A DNA stretch of 64,000 bases, taken from assembly GCF_042651425.1 (NCBI RefSeq), contig NZ_JBHSCW010000003.1, positions 434,001 through 498,000 of the forward strand. Reading direction: 5' to 3'. Shown in pieces: positions 42,742-51,643 of the stretch. The notes beneath the pieces were generated by a model. It saw nothing but the letters and a program-made list of their open reading frames with translations. It did no database searches and was not told the DNA's origin. Numbering within the stretch: the stretch's first letter is position 1; every line of letters starts with the position of its first letter. Made by a program: the position numbers and the translations under genes. This stretch comes from Fodinicurvata halophila. GTDB taxonomy: Bacteria > Pseudomonadota > Alphaproteobacteria > Kiloniellales > DSM-21159.

Positions 42742-43905
42742 ATGAGAAAACCTTCATCCTTTGCGCCTTATGCGTGCTTCCCCGAAGAGACACGCGGACG
42801 AAAGCTGCCCGAGGATGAAAGCCTGACCCGATCCGTCTTCCAGAGAGACAGGGATCGCATCATACACTCCGGGGCGTTCCGGAAACTGCAGTACAAAACC
42901 CAGGTCTTCGTCTATCACGAGGGCGACTACTATCGCACGCGCCTGACTCATTCCCTGGAAGTGGCCCAGATCGCACGTTCGATCAGTCGGCAGCTCCAGT
43001 TGAACGAGGATCTCGCCGAAGCCGTCGCCCTGGCGCATGACCTTGGCCATACGCCGTTCGGGCATGCTGGCGAGGATGCCCTGAAAGGGGCAATGGAGGC
43101 GTACGGCGGCTTTGACCACAATGAGCAGACCTTTCGCATCCTGACGCAGCTCGAAGCCCGATATGCCGCCTTCGACGGGCTGAATCTGACCTGGGAAACC
43201 CTCGAAGGCGTGGCCAAGCACAACGGACCCGTCCACGTGCCCCGTGAGAGCATGAAGCTCTATTGTCGGGAGTTCGATCTGGAACTGGACAGCCATGCCA
43301 GTGCGGAAGCGCAAGTGGCGGCGCTGGCCGACGACATCGCCTATGTAAACCATGACCTGGACGATGGTCTCAGAGCCCAGCTTTTCGCGGTTTCGGACCT
43401 CATGGACCTGCCGTTGCTGGGCAAGCTGTTCCACCGGGTGCGCCGAACCTATCCCGGGATCGAGCAAGGGCGGCTGATCCACGAGGTCATTCGGCGCTTG
43501 ATCGATGCCATGGTCAATGACCTGCTTCAGGAAACCCGGTTGCGGCTTGAACAGGCCTGTCCGGGCAATGCCGGAGAAATCCGCGCGCTATCGCGGCCTG
43601 TGGTGGCCTTCTCCGAGGAAATGCGTCACGACATCGAAGTGCTGCGCGGTTTCCTCTTCCAGCGGATGTATCGTCATTATCAGGTCAACCGCATCACCTC
43701 GAAGGCGCGTCGGGTCCTGAAGCAGCTCTTCGACGTATATCTCGAAGAACCCAACTGCCTGCCTCACGACTGGCAAAGCAAGCTTGACATGTCTGCCGGA
43801 GCGGGCCAAAGGGCACGGATTGTCGCGGACTATGTGGCGGGCATGACAGACCGCTATGCGCTGGAATCGCACGAGACCCTCTTCAATCCCTACATCCGAC
43901 TTTGA
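42742..43905 (+). CDS. dgt: Deoxyguanosinetriphosphate triphosphohydrolase-like protein
   Basis: 387-residue HD-domain dNTP hydrolase. FQRDRDRIIHSGAFRKLQYKTQVF and the metal site H...HD...D are visible in LTHSLEVAQIARSI and ALAHDLGHTPFGHAGEDAL. DDIAYVNHDLDDGL supplies the last Asp. The shorter (type 2-like) form is common in alphaproteobacteria and hydrolyses several dNTPs. I start at ATG 42742 because MRKPSSFAPYACFPEETRGR matches the family's N-terminus. A GTG at 42670 would add 24 unrelated residues. argS begins 10 bases after it. Confidence 0.94.
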   Translation: MRKPSSFAPYACFPEETRGRKLPEDESLTRSVFQRDRDRIIHSGAFRKLQYKTQVFVYHEGDYYRTRLTHSLEVAQIARSISRQLQLNEDLAEAVALAHDLGHTPFGHAGEDALKGAMEAYGGFDHNEQTFRILTQLEARYAAFDGLNLTWETLEGVAKHNGPVHVPRESMKLYCREFDLELDSHASAEAQVAALADDIAYVNHDLDDGLRAQLFAVSDLMDLPLLGKLFHRVRRTYPGIEQGRLIHEVIRRLIDAMVNDLLQETRLRLEQACPGNAGEIRALSRPVVAFSEEMRHDIEVLRGFLFQRMYRHYQVNRITSKARRVLKQLFDVYLEEPNCLPHDWQSKLDMSAGAGQRARIVADYVAGMTDRYALESHETLFNPYIRL

Positions 43906-43915
43906 TTTGTAAAAG

Positions 43916-45670
43916 ATGAATATCTTCAATCAGTTCGAGGAGCAGCTGCGTGCCTCGATCAATAACCTGAACACAGCCGGTGATCTGCCGGACGGACTGG
44001 ATCTGACGCGCGTCACGGTGGAGCCGCCGCGCGATCCGGCGCATGGGGATCTTTCCACCAATGCAGCCATGGTTCTGGCAAAGCAGGCCGGGCGCAAGCC
44101 GCGCGAGGTTGCCGAACTCATTTCCAACCGGCTAGGTGACCTGGAGGGGGTGGAAAGCGTCGAGATCGCCGGGCCCGGCTTCATCAACCTGCGCCTGCGG
44201 GACGCCTTCTGGCAAAAGCTGCTTTCGGAAATACTGAAGGCGGGCGAGACCTATGGGGATTCCCGCATCGGGGCGGAGCGGAGCGTGAATGTGGAATACG
44301 TCTCCGCCAATCCCACGGGCCCGCTGACCGTCGGACATGCGCGCGGCGCCGTGGTGGGAGATGCCCTGGCGTCCCTGTTGCAAAAAACCGGACACCGGGT
44401 AACGCGGGAATATTACGTCAACGATGCCGGAGGGCAGGTCGACACCCTGGCGCGCTCCGTCTACCTGCGCTATCGCGAAGCCCTGGGCGAGGACATCGGG
44501 CAGATCCCGGAAGGTATGTACCCGGGTGAATATCTCCGTGAGGTCGGACAGGCGCTGGCGGACAGGGACGGGCGTACATGGATGGAGGCCGGGGAAGCCG
44601 AGTGGTTGCCCGCCGTTCGCGCGTTCGCGGTCGAACGCCTGATGCTGCTGATTCGCGAGGACCTGAAGGCAGTGGGCATCGAGCATGACGTGATTCGCTC
44701 GGAAAAGGAACTGGTCGACGACGGGGCGGTCCAGGCCGTGGTGGAAACCCTCAAGGCCAAGGACCTGCTCTACACGGGTGTCCTCGAACCGCCGAAGGGC
44801 AAGAAACCCGAGGACTGGGAAGCACGCCCGCAAACCCTGTTTCGCGCAACGGACTTCGGGGATGACGTGGACCGCCCGATCCTGAAGTCCGATGGTTCCT
44901 GGACCTATTTTGCCAACGACATGGCCTATCATCTTGATAAGGCCCAAAGAGGCCACGATACCCTGATCGATGTCCTGGGGGCGGACCACGGCGGTTACGT
45001 CAAGCGAATGAAGGCCGCGGTCAAAGCCCTCACGGACGATCAGACCTCGCTGCACATCATTCTTTGCCAGCTGGTGAAGCTGACCCGCGAGGGGCAGGAG
45101 ATCAAGATGTCCAAGCGGTCCGGCAACTTCGTCACGCTGCGCGAGGTGGTGGATGAAGTGGGCAAGGACGTCCTGCGCTTCATCATGCTGACCCGCAAGA
45201 ACGATGCACCGCTTGATTTCGATCTGGCCAGGGTCATGGAGGAGTCCAAGGACAATCCGGTCTTCTATGTCCAGTATGCCCATGCGCGCATCTGTTCGGT
45301 CCTGCGTCACGCGGACAACGAACTGCCCGCCCTCGGGCAGGATCTGAGTCAATTGTCGGACGCTCCGCTGGATCGCTTGACCGACTCCGCCGAGCTGGCC
45401 GTCATTAAGATGCTGGCGGCTTGGCCACGCTTGCTGGAGGCATCGGCCCAGGCGTACGAGCCGCACAGGATCGCCTTCTACCTGGACGACCTGGCGGCGC
45501 ATTTTCACGGGCTCTGGACCAAGGGCAAGGATAACGAGGAGCTGCGCTTCCTCCTGCCCTCCGATCCGGATCTGACCCGTGCCCGGCTGGCCCTGCTCAG
45601 GGCGGTTGCTCTGGTCATTGCCTCCGGATTGAGTATCTTCGGGGTGCGCCCTGTCGAGGAGATGCGTTGA
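43916..45670 (+). CDS. argS: Arginyl-tRNA synthetase
   Basis: 584-residue class I synthetase. SANPTGPLTVGHARGAV contains the HIGH-type motif (VGHA), and KMSKRSGNFVTLREVVDEVGKD contains KMSK. The N-terminal Add-1 domain (about 1-110) binds the tRNA D-loop, and the C-terminal DALR domain has ARICSVLRHA. Length is normal. It is the head of a tight run: the next start overlaps its stop (TGATG), then SPOR protein, nagZ, scpA and scpB follow with 0-4 base overlaps. Confidence 0.97.
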   Translation: MNIFNQFEEQLRASINNLNTAGDLPDGLDLTRVTVEPPRDPAHGDLSTNAAMVLAKQAGRKPREVAELISNRLGDLEGVESVEIAGPGFINLRLRDAFWQKLLSEILKAGETYGDSRIGAERSVNVEYVSANPTGPLTVGHARGAVVGDALASLLQKTGHRVTREYYVNDAGGQVDTLARSVYLRYREALGEDIGQIPEGMYPGEYLREVGQALADRDGRTWMEAGEAEWLPAVRAFAVERLMLLIREDLKAVGIEHDVIRSEKELVDDGAVQAVVETLKAKDLLYTGVLEPPKGKKPEDWEARPQTLFRATDFGDDVDRPILKSDGSWTYFANDMAYHLDKAQRGHDTLIDVLGADHGGYVKRMKAAVKALTDDQTSLHIILCQLVKLTREGQEIKMSKRSGNFVTLREVVDEVGKDVLRFIMLTRKNDAPLDFDLARVMEESKDNPVFYVQYAHARICSVLRHADNELPALGQDLSQLSDAPLDRLTDSAELAVIKMLAAWPRLLEASAQAYEPHRIAFYLDDLAAHFHGLWTKGKDNEELRFLLPSDPDLTRARLALLRAVALVIASGLSIFGVRPVEEMR

Positions 45671-46635
45671 TGACCTACGACCCCCGTTTTTCCTGGAACG
45701 AGGAGGACAATCCCGGCGAACTGCAAGGCGAACAGCGCACCCCCAGGAAACAGACGGGACGGGGAGGCGGCGCTGGCCGCCGGATTGTTCCGGCCCTGTT
45801 GGCGATCGGCGGTCTGGTGCTGTTCGCCGGCATTGTCTGGTATGCCTATTCTTGGGGCCGCAGCGACGGCGCCTCCGAGGCCATTCCCGTCGTGCAGGCG
45901 CCCGAAGGGGCGGAAAAGGAACGCCCTGAAAATCCAGGGGGAATGGAAGTGCCCTACCAGGACACACTGGTCCTGAATCCCGGCAACAGCGAGAACGAGG
46001 ACGAGAGCGTGGAACGCCTGCTCCCTCCTCCCGAGGAGCCCGTGGAACGGAGCGAAGAGTCGGACGTGGCCGCGACCGCCGCCGACGCCACGGGAGAAAC
46101 CGAGGCGCCCGAGGAGACTGCCGGATCCGAGACGTCCCAGGACGCCCAGGAAAGCCAGGAAACGCCTGTACAGGAAGATCAGACGGACCCTGCCGACTCC
46201 GAAGCCCAGGACACGGCACAGCCTGAAGAACAGCCGGCCGAGATGGAAGATTCGGCCACTTCGCAGACAGCGGAGATTTCCGGTGAAACGGACGTGCCCG
46301 AGCCGGCCGGAGATGACCCCGAGGCTGCTGCTCAGGGAGACCCTGGCACCCAGGACACGGCTGACAGCAGTCAGACTGTCGCTGACGCCTTTCGTATCCA
46401 GCTGGCGGCGGTGCGGTCCAACGAAGCAGCACAAGCGGAATGGCAGCGCCTGCAGAACAAACACGAGGAGCTTCTGGGACCGCTCTCACTCAACATCGAG
46501 CGCGCAGACCTGGGCGAACAGGGTGTCTACTACCGGATCCAGGCCGGTCCGCTTTCAGACGAGGCGGCTGCGGACACCCTGTGTTCGGACCTGCAGGCCC
46601 GGGATCAGGCCTGCCTCGTCAGAAGCCCGCAATGA
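45670..46635 (+). CDS. SPOR-domain membrane protein
   Basis: 321 residues. A short cytoplasmic basic part (RKQTGRGGGAGRR) is followed by one membrane helix (IVPALLAIGGLVLFAGIVWYAYSW, about 37-60). A long acidic periplasmic linker (about 75-235, mainly Glu, Asp, Gln, Ala, Thr) leads to a C-terminal SPOR domain (FRIQLAAVRSNEAAQAEWQRL...VYYRIQAGPLSDEAAADTLC). SPOR domains bind glycan strands stripped of stem peptides at the septum, the product of amidases such as the one at 20613. The start ATG overlaps the argS stop. The next gene is nagZ, also a murein enzyme. Confidence 0.9.
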   Translation: MTYDPRFSWNEEDNPGELQGEQRTPRKQTGRGGGAGRRIVPALLAIGGLVLFAGIVWYAYSWGRSDGASEAIPVVQAPEGAEKERPENPGGMEVPYQDTLVLNPGNSENEDESVERLLPPPEEPVERSEESDVAATAADATGETEAPEETAGSETSQDAQESQETPVQEDQTDPADSEAQDTAQPEEQPAEMEDSATSQTAEISGETDVPEPAGDDPEAAAQGDPGTQDTADSSQTVADAFRIQLAAVRSNEAAQAEWQRLQNKHEELLGPLSLNIERADLGEQGVYYRIQAGPLSDEAAADTLCSDLQARDQACLVRSPQ

Positions 46636-47660
46636 ACAGGCAGAGGGCAGGGGAACGGCCGCCGCTGGCGGCGATCTTCGGCTGTGAGGGCACGGAACTG
46701 ACAGCCTGGGAAAGGGATTTCCTTCGCAGCCACAATCCCCTGGGCTTCATTCTCTTTGCCCGGAATGCCGCATCGCCGAGCCAGGTTCGCGAACTGGTGG
46801 ATTCCCTGCGTGAAACGGTCGGACGCGAGTCGGCCCCTGTTCTGATCGACCAGGAGGGCGGTCGCGTTCAACGGCTCAAGCCCCCGCAATGGCGCAGGCT
46901 GCCTCCGGCAGAGCCCTTTGGCTGGTTGTGGAACGATGCGCCGGAAAAGGCCTGCCGCGCGGCCTGGCTGCATGGCTACACCATCGCGGGGGAACTTTCC
47001 GGGCTCGGCATTGACGTGAACTGTCTGCCCTGCCTCGATCTGCGGGTTCCGGGCGCGCACGACATCATCGGGGACCGCTCCTTCGGAGCGGATCCCCGGC
47101 AGGTGGCGCAGCTGGGCCAGGCGGTGTGTGACGGGCTGCTGGCGGGAGCGGTCATTCCGGTTGTCAAGCATATCCCCGGCCATGGCCGTGCCCTGGTCGA
47201 CAGCCATGAGAGCCTGCCGCGAGTCGAGACTTCGCTCGCCGAACTCGAGACTTCGGATTTTCTCCCCTTTCAGAGCCTGGCCGGCGCTCCGTGGGCCATG
47301 ACGGCGCATGTGGTCTATACAGCCGTGGACGAGGAAGAACCGGCCACGACCTCCTTGCGGGTCGTGCAGGACATCATTCGCGGCAAGATCGGCTTTGACG
47401 GCCTGCTGTTGTCCGATGATATCTCCATGAAGGCCCTGAAAGGGGACTTCGCATCCCGCACCGAGAAGGCCCTTGCAGCGGGCTGTGACGTGGTCCTGCA
47501 CTGCAATGGAGAGCGCGCAGAGATGGAGGCGGTGGCCGCTGTTGCCGGCCCGCTGTCCGAGGCGGCCTTTCAGCGTCTCGAAAAAAGTCTTCAGGCCCGG
47601 GGAGGGGACGGGTTACCCTTCGAGGAGGCCTTGAACGAACTGGGAGGTCTGCTTCCTTGA
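46632..47660 (+). CDS. nagZ: Beta-N-acetylhexosaminidase (murein recycling)
   Basis: 342-residue glycoside hydrolase family 3 enzyme that removes GlcNAc from anhydromuropeptides in the cytosol. The family signature KHIPGHGRALVDSHESLP gives the catalytic His of the Asp-His dyad. PVLIDQEGGRVQRL and LLLSDDISMKAL (nucleophile Asp in SDD) are present. ATG 46632 overlaps the SPOR gene stop (ATGA). The frame is open upstream inside that gene but is not family-like there. Confidence 0.95.
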   Translation: MNRQRAGERPPLAAIFGCEGTELTAWERDFLRSHNPLGFILFARNAASPSQVRELVDSLRETVGRESAPVLIDQEGGRVQRLKPPQWRRLPPAEPFGWLWNDAPEKACRAAWLHGYTIAGELSGLGIDVNCLPCLDLRVPGAHDIIGDRSFGADPRQVAQLGQAVCDGLLAGAVIPVVKHIPGHGRALVDSHESLPRVETSLAELETSDFLPFQSLAGAPWAMTAHVVYTAVDEEEPATTSLRVVQDIIRGKIGFDGLLLSDDISMKALKGDFASRTEKALAAGCDVVLHCNGERAEMEAVAAVAGPLSEAAFQRLEKSLQARGGDGLPFEEALNELGGLLP

Positions 47661-48469
47661 GCAGTCCGGATTTTGCCGAGGATGAAAAGCCCCGCGTGGG
47701 CACTGCAGAAGACGAAGAGAAGCTGCGCCTCGATCTCGAGGGCTTCGAAGGCCCCATTGACGTCTTGCTGCAGCTCTCGCGGGAGCAGAAAGTCGACCTG
47801 ACCCGCATTTCCATCCTGGCACTGGCGGAACAGTACCTTGAGTTCATTCGGGCCGCCCGCCAGCTGCGCCTGGAACTGGCGGCCGACTATCTGGTCATGG
47901 CGGCCTGGCTGGCTTACCTGAAGTCACGCTTGTTGCTGCCGGAGCCGGAAGACAGCGAAGAACAGCCCAGCGGAACGGAAATGGCCGCTGCCCTGCGCTA
48001 TCAGTTGCAGCGCCTGGAAGCCATGCAGACGGCAGGCGAGGAGCTCTTCGAGCGCCCGCAATTGTCCCGGGAGCGCTGGCCGCGTGGCATGCCGGAGGAT
48101 CTCTCTCCCGAACGCCGAGTCGTCTACGACGTCAGTCTCTATGACCTGCTCCAGGCCTATGGCCATATGCGAGCGAAGGAGGCTGCGCCCTCGTCCCTGA
48201 AGGTACTGTCACTCAATCTCTATTCGGTGGAATATGCCGTAAAGCGCCTGTCCGGACTTCTCGGGCGAACGCCGGGATGGCATACGCTCATGACATTCCT
48301 GCCTGCCGACCTGCAGGACGGGCTTTCCCGGCGGTCGGCAATGGCCAGCACCTTCGTGGCCAGCCTGGAGCTCTGCAAGTCGGGACAGCTGGAAATCCGC
48401 CAGGACGGCGTCTTCGGGCCGATCTATCTGCGCGCGCGGGACGTGGCACAGTCAGTTGAAGACAGTTGA
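47657..48469 (+). CDS. scpA: Segregation and condensation protein A
   Basis: Kleisin subunit of the SMC-ScpAB condensin that organises the chromosome. The N-terminal LEGFEGPIDVLLQLSREQKVDLTRISILALAEQYLEFI is the SMC-neck-binding part, and LVMAAWLAYLKSRLLLPEPE follows. The C-terminal winged helix ends the protein. The start is TTG 47657, unusual but supported by GGGAGGT ten bases upstream and by a 4-base overlap with the nagZ stop. scpB follows directly. Confidence 0.94.
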   Translation: MSSPDFAEDEKPRVGTAEDEEKLRLDLEGFEGPIDVLLQLSREQKVDLTRISILALAEQYLEFIRAARQLRLELAADYLVMAAWLAYLKSRLLLPEPEDSEEQPSGTEMAAALRYQLQRLEAMQTAGEELFERPQLSRERWPRGMPEDLSPERRVVYDVSLYDLLQAYGHMRAKEAAPSSLKVLSLNLYSVEYAVKRLSGLLGRTPGWHTLMTFLPADLQDGLSRRSAMASTFVASLELCKSGQLEIRQDGVFGPIYLRARDVAQSVEDS

Positions 48470-48470
48470 G

Positions 48471-49211
48471 ATGGACGAAGATCGGCGTTTTCAGAATCTG
48501 CGTCTGCTGGAGGCCCTGCTGTTTGCATCGGCGGAACCTCTTACAGAGAGCCAGCTGAGCGCGTATTTCCCGGAGGGGACCGATGTGCCGGATCTGCTGC
48601 GGTCCCTGCAGGGCTACTATGCCAATCGCGGGATTATGCTGGAGCAGACAAACCAGGCCTGGGCCTTCCGTACGGCACCGGATATGGCGCCCTATCTCCG
48701 GCGGGAAAAGACAACGCAGAAGAAACTGTCGAAAGCCGCGGTCGATACCCTTGCGATCATCGCCTACCACCAACCGGTCACCCGCGCAGAGATCGAAGAA
48801 ATACGCGGAGTCAGCCTGTCCAAGGGCACTCTGGACACCCTGCTCGAAGCAGAATGGATCAGACCCCGCGGACGTCGGCGCAGTCCTGGCCGGCCTTTGA
48901 CCTGGGGCACGACGGACGCCTTCCTGGATCATTTCGGCCTGGAGAGCCTGTCCTTGCTGCCCGGTTTGGAGGAACTGAAGGCAGCGGGGCTGCTGGACAC
49001 CCGTCCGGCGATCACGGCATTGGGAGAACGCGGCCTGTTGGGCCCCGGCGAAGAGTCGCGTGCGTCCGAGAATGAAGAGGACAAGCTCGACGAAGGCGAG
49101 ATCGGCACGCTTCTCGAAAGCGAGTTTGCCCAAGGTGAGTCCGATGACAGCGGCGAGTCCCGTCATTCCGTGAAGCCCTGGGAGGATCAGGACAGCGAGG
49201 ATTCGGACTGA
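48471..49211 (+). CDS. scpB: Segregation and condensation protein B
   Basis: Partner of ScpA, with two winged-helix domains. Visible marks are LRLLEALLFASAEPLTESQLSAYFPEG, the central QKKLSKAAVDTLAIIAYHQPVTRAEIEEIRGVSLSKGTLDTLLEAEWIRPRGRRRSPGRPLTWGTTDAFLDHFGLESL, and an acidic tail of about 60 residues (longer than usual). I start at ATG 48471, one base after the scpA stop. TTG 48456 is possible. The ScpB core is complete. Confidence 0.94.
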   Translation: MDEDRRFQNLRLLEALLFASAEPLTESQLSAYFPEGTDVPDLLRSLQGYYANRGIMLEQTNQAWAFRTAPDMAPYLRREKTTQKKLSKAAVDTLAIIAYHQPVTRAEIEEIRGVSLSKGTLDTLLEAEWIRPRGRRRSPGRPLTWGTTDAFLDHFGLESLSLLPGLEELKAAGLLDTRPAITALGERGLLGPGEESRASENEEDKLDEGEIGTLLESEFAQGESDDSGESRHSVKPWEDQDSEDSD

Positions 49212-49289
49212 TCTGCAAGGCATTGTTTTCCGGGTTTTATCCACTTAACGTGCAGCATGATCTCTGCCACCGGACGCTGATTCCATAAG

Positions 49290-50360
49290 ATGGACGCCCT
49301 TGCCTTCGATTCCGTACGCCACCGTTTCGGACAGTTGACGGCTGTAGACGGTGTCAGCCTGACTGTCAGCCGCGGTGAGCTAGTCTGTCTTCTTGGCCCT
49401 TCCGGCTGTGGAAAGACAACCATGCTGCGCCTGGCAGCCGGTCTCGAGCGCCTGCAGCAGGGACGTATCATCATGGCCGGCGAGGTCGTTGCAGACGGCC
49501 GGGTCGACCTGTCGCCGGAAGATCGTCAGGTAGGGCTCGTGTTCCAGGACTTTGCTCTCTTTCCGCATCTCAATGTGGCCGACAACGTGGCCTTCGGCCT
49601 GAAGGGGCTGGCGCGTGACAAGCGCATGGAAAGAGTGGAGGAGGCTCTGCGACAGGTTTCCATGGAATCCTATCGGAACGCTTATCCGCACACCCTGTCG
49701 GGCGGGCAGCAGCAGCGCGTTGCCCTGGCGCGCGCCTTGGCCCCCAAACCGGCCGTGGTCCTGCTGGATGAACCCTTTTCGGGCCTCGACATGCGCTTGC
49801 GCAACGAGGTCCGGGATCAGACCCTGCATATCCTCAAGAAATCGGGCGCAGCCACACTGATGGTCACGCATGACCCGGAGGAAGCCATGTTCATGTCTGA
49901 CCGCATTGCCCTGATGAACCAGGGCCAGCTGGTTCAGACGGACAAGCCGGTGGATCTCTACTACAGCCCGGCTTCAGTCTTTGCGGCCTCATTCCTGAAC
50001 GACACCAACCAGTTGACAGGGGTCGTCCGTGACGGCGGAGTGGAAACGGCTCTCGGCAAGCTGGAGGCGGACGGGCTGGCGGACGGCGAGACGGCGCGGA
50101 TTCTCATCCGCCCGGAAGCGATCAAGCTGATCCCGCCCGGTGCTCATGCCGGTTCCGGGCGCAGCCCTGCCAGGGTCGTGACATCGAAACTCCTGGGGCG
50201 CAGCAGCCTGATACACCTCTCGGTGATCAATGATGGCAAGGAGGCATTGCATCTGCATGCCAGGGTGCCCGGTCGCTTCCTGCCGGCGGAAGGAGAAACC
50301 TTCAGTCTGGACCTGGATTTCCATCAAACCTTCGTTTTTTCCGATTCTGATTCGATCTGA
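49290..50360 (+). CDS. ABC transporter ATP-binding protein with TOBE domain (Fbp/Pot type), orphan
   Basis: 356 residues. Walker A is GPSGCGKTT, the Q-loop is LVFQDFALFPHLNVADNVAFGL, the signature is LSGGQQQRVALARALAPKP, Walker B is VVLLDEPFSGLD, and the H-loop is MVTHDPEEAMFM. A C-terminal TOBE-like regulatory part (about 240-356, ILIRPEAIKLIPPG) places it in the ferric iron/spermidine/putrescine group. No permease or binding-protein gene is adjacent, so its partner membrane proteins must be encoded elsewhere. It stands between scpB and tatA. Confidence 0.88.
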   Translation: MDALAFDSVRHRFGQLTAVDGVSLTVSRGELVCLLGPSGCGKTTMLRLAAGLERLQQGRIIMAGEVVADGRVDLSPEDRQVGLVFQDFALFPHLNVADNVAFGLKGLARDKRMERVEEALRQVSMESYRNAYPHTLSGGQQQRVALARALAPKPAVVLLDEPFSGLDMRLRNEVRDQTLHILKKSGAATLMVTHDPEEAMFMSDRIALMNQGQLVQTDKPVDLYYSPASVFAASFLNDTNQLTGVVRDGGVETALGKLEADGLADGETARILIRPEAIKLIPPGAHAGSGRSPARVVTSKLLGRSSLIHLSVINDGKEALHLHARVPGRFLPAEGETFSLDLDFHQTFVFSDSDSI

Positions 50361-50445
50361 TGCAGGACATACATTGCGGGGCGCACAGCTTTTTGCGATA
50401 GTTTGCCCGACATAGGCATAAGTGACAGTAAGTAGGAGACCCCTT

Positions 50446-50754
50446 ATGGGTGTGATCCCGAGTGAAGATATTCTATTGGTTGCTTTTACTGGTTCTTTCA
50501 GCATCTGGCACTGGCTGATCGTGCTGGCTGTCGTGCTGATCCTGTTCGGTGGCGGCGGAAAGATCCCGAAGCTGATGAAGGATCTCGGCAGCGGCATCAC
50601 GCAGTTCAAGCGCGGGATGAAGGAAGAGGATAAGAGCGACGAGAACAGTGAAGACGAGAATGGCGAGAAGCCGGCCCTGAACAGGGACGAAACCTCGACC
50701 GCTCAGAGTGAGAAAGTCGACGAAGAGAAGAAACAAAAAGCCGCCAACGGCTAA
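50446..50754 (+). CDS. tatA: Sec-independent translocase protein TatA
   Basis: 102 residues. A single N-terminal membrane helix (WHWLIVLAVVLILFGGGGKIPKLM) with the FGxxKIP hinge is followed by an amphipathic helix (KDLGSGITQFKRGM) and an acidic tail. It forms the Tat pore-forming oligomer for folded proteins. ATG 50446 has TAGGAGA upstream. The frame is open from 50422, but that start has no site. First of tatABC. Confidence 0.93.
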   Translation: MGVIPSEDILLVAFTGSFSIWHWLIVLAVVLILFGGGGKIPKLMKDLGSGITQFKRGMKEEDKSDENSEDENGEKPALNRDETSTAQSEKVDEEKKQKAANG

Positions 50755-50813
50755 GTCCGGCAGGATAATCCGGGCGACTCAATTGCCGGCTACGGCATTC
50801 TAGGACAGACCCC

Positions 50814-51641
50814 ATGCTCGATCTCGGCTGGAGTGAAATGGCGCTTGTCGTCTTTCTGGCGCTGATCATACTCGGCCCGAAAGACCTTCCGCGTGCGCTG
50901 CAGGGATTAGGTCGCATGATGCGCAAGGTGCGCGCCATGGGACGCGAATTTCAGTCAGGACTGGACGAGATCGTACGGGATTCCGAACTGCAGGAAGCCA
51001 GGAAATCCGTCGAGTCCGTCCGCAAGGGCAAGCTGAAAGGGATGGTCCAGGAATCGATTGATCCTGATGGCGAGATGAGCAAGGAACTGCGTGACGTCGA
51101 CCAGACAACCCGCCAGTCAACAAGCGGCAAGTCAGGCAATGCCGGAACCCAGGGCGGAAAGAGCTCGGCAACAGCCCAGGAAAAGGACAAGACTTCCGAG
51201 ACGGCAAGCCCGGCCGAATCCTCTGAAGCGTCTCCGGAACTGAAGACTTCGTCCAACAAGGGTGGAACCGGAAGCAAGGCGGCAGCAAGCAAGACTGCAA
51301 CAAACAAGACGGCGGCGAGCGGAAGCAAGTCCCCGTCCAAGAGCAGCGCCAATTCCAAGAGCGGCGCTGGCGCCAAGGGCAGTGCCAAGACAGCCACTCA
51401 GAGCAAGGGGGCAAGCGGGAGCTTTTCTGCCAAGGCCGGGAGTTCCGCGAAATCCGGAAATTCCACAAAGCAGGCGAAGACGTCTCAGGGCAGGACCACG
51501 GCGGCCAAGGCATCGGCGGGGAGCAGCAACAAGTCATCTGCAGCTGGAAAGAGCTCCCCTAACAAGTCTGCGCCCAATAAGTCAGCCGCATCTGGCGGCA
51601 AGTCCGCCTCGAACAAGAAACAATCCGATTCACAGGCATAA
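50814..51641 (+). CDS. tatB: Sec-independent translocase protein TatB with long low-complexity tail
   Basis: 275 residues. The N-terminal MLDLGWSEMALVVFLALIILGPKDLPRALQGLGRMMRKVRAMGREFQ is a standard TatB helix and hinge (LGPKDLP), with DEIVRDSELQEARKSVESV after it. The functional core ends near residue 95. The remaining about 180 residues are mostly Ser, Lys, Ala, Thr and Gly with repeats such as SGSKSPSKSSANSKSG. That tail is much longer than usual and resembles the trigger factor tail in the same window. The tatC start follows after 2 bases. Confidence 0.93.
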   Translation: MLDLGWSEMALVVFLALIILGPKDLPRALQGLGRMMRKVRAMGREFQSGLDEIVRDSELQEARKSVESVRKGKLKGMVQESIDPDGEMSKELRDVDQTTRQSTSGKSGNAGTQGGKSSATAQEKDKTSETASPAESSEASPELKTSSNKGGTGSKAAASKTATNKTAASGSKSPSKSSANSKSGAGAKGSAKTATQSKGASGSFSAKAGSSAKSGNSTKQAKTSQGRTTAAKASAGSSNKSSAAGKSSPNKSAPNKSAASGGKSASNKKQSDSQA

Positions 51642-51643
51642 CC

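Noticed and set aside
44132..46489. 785-codon minus-strand frame
   Set aside because: Antisense to argS and the SPOR gene. Arg/Pro/Gln-rich with no signal or motif.
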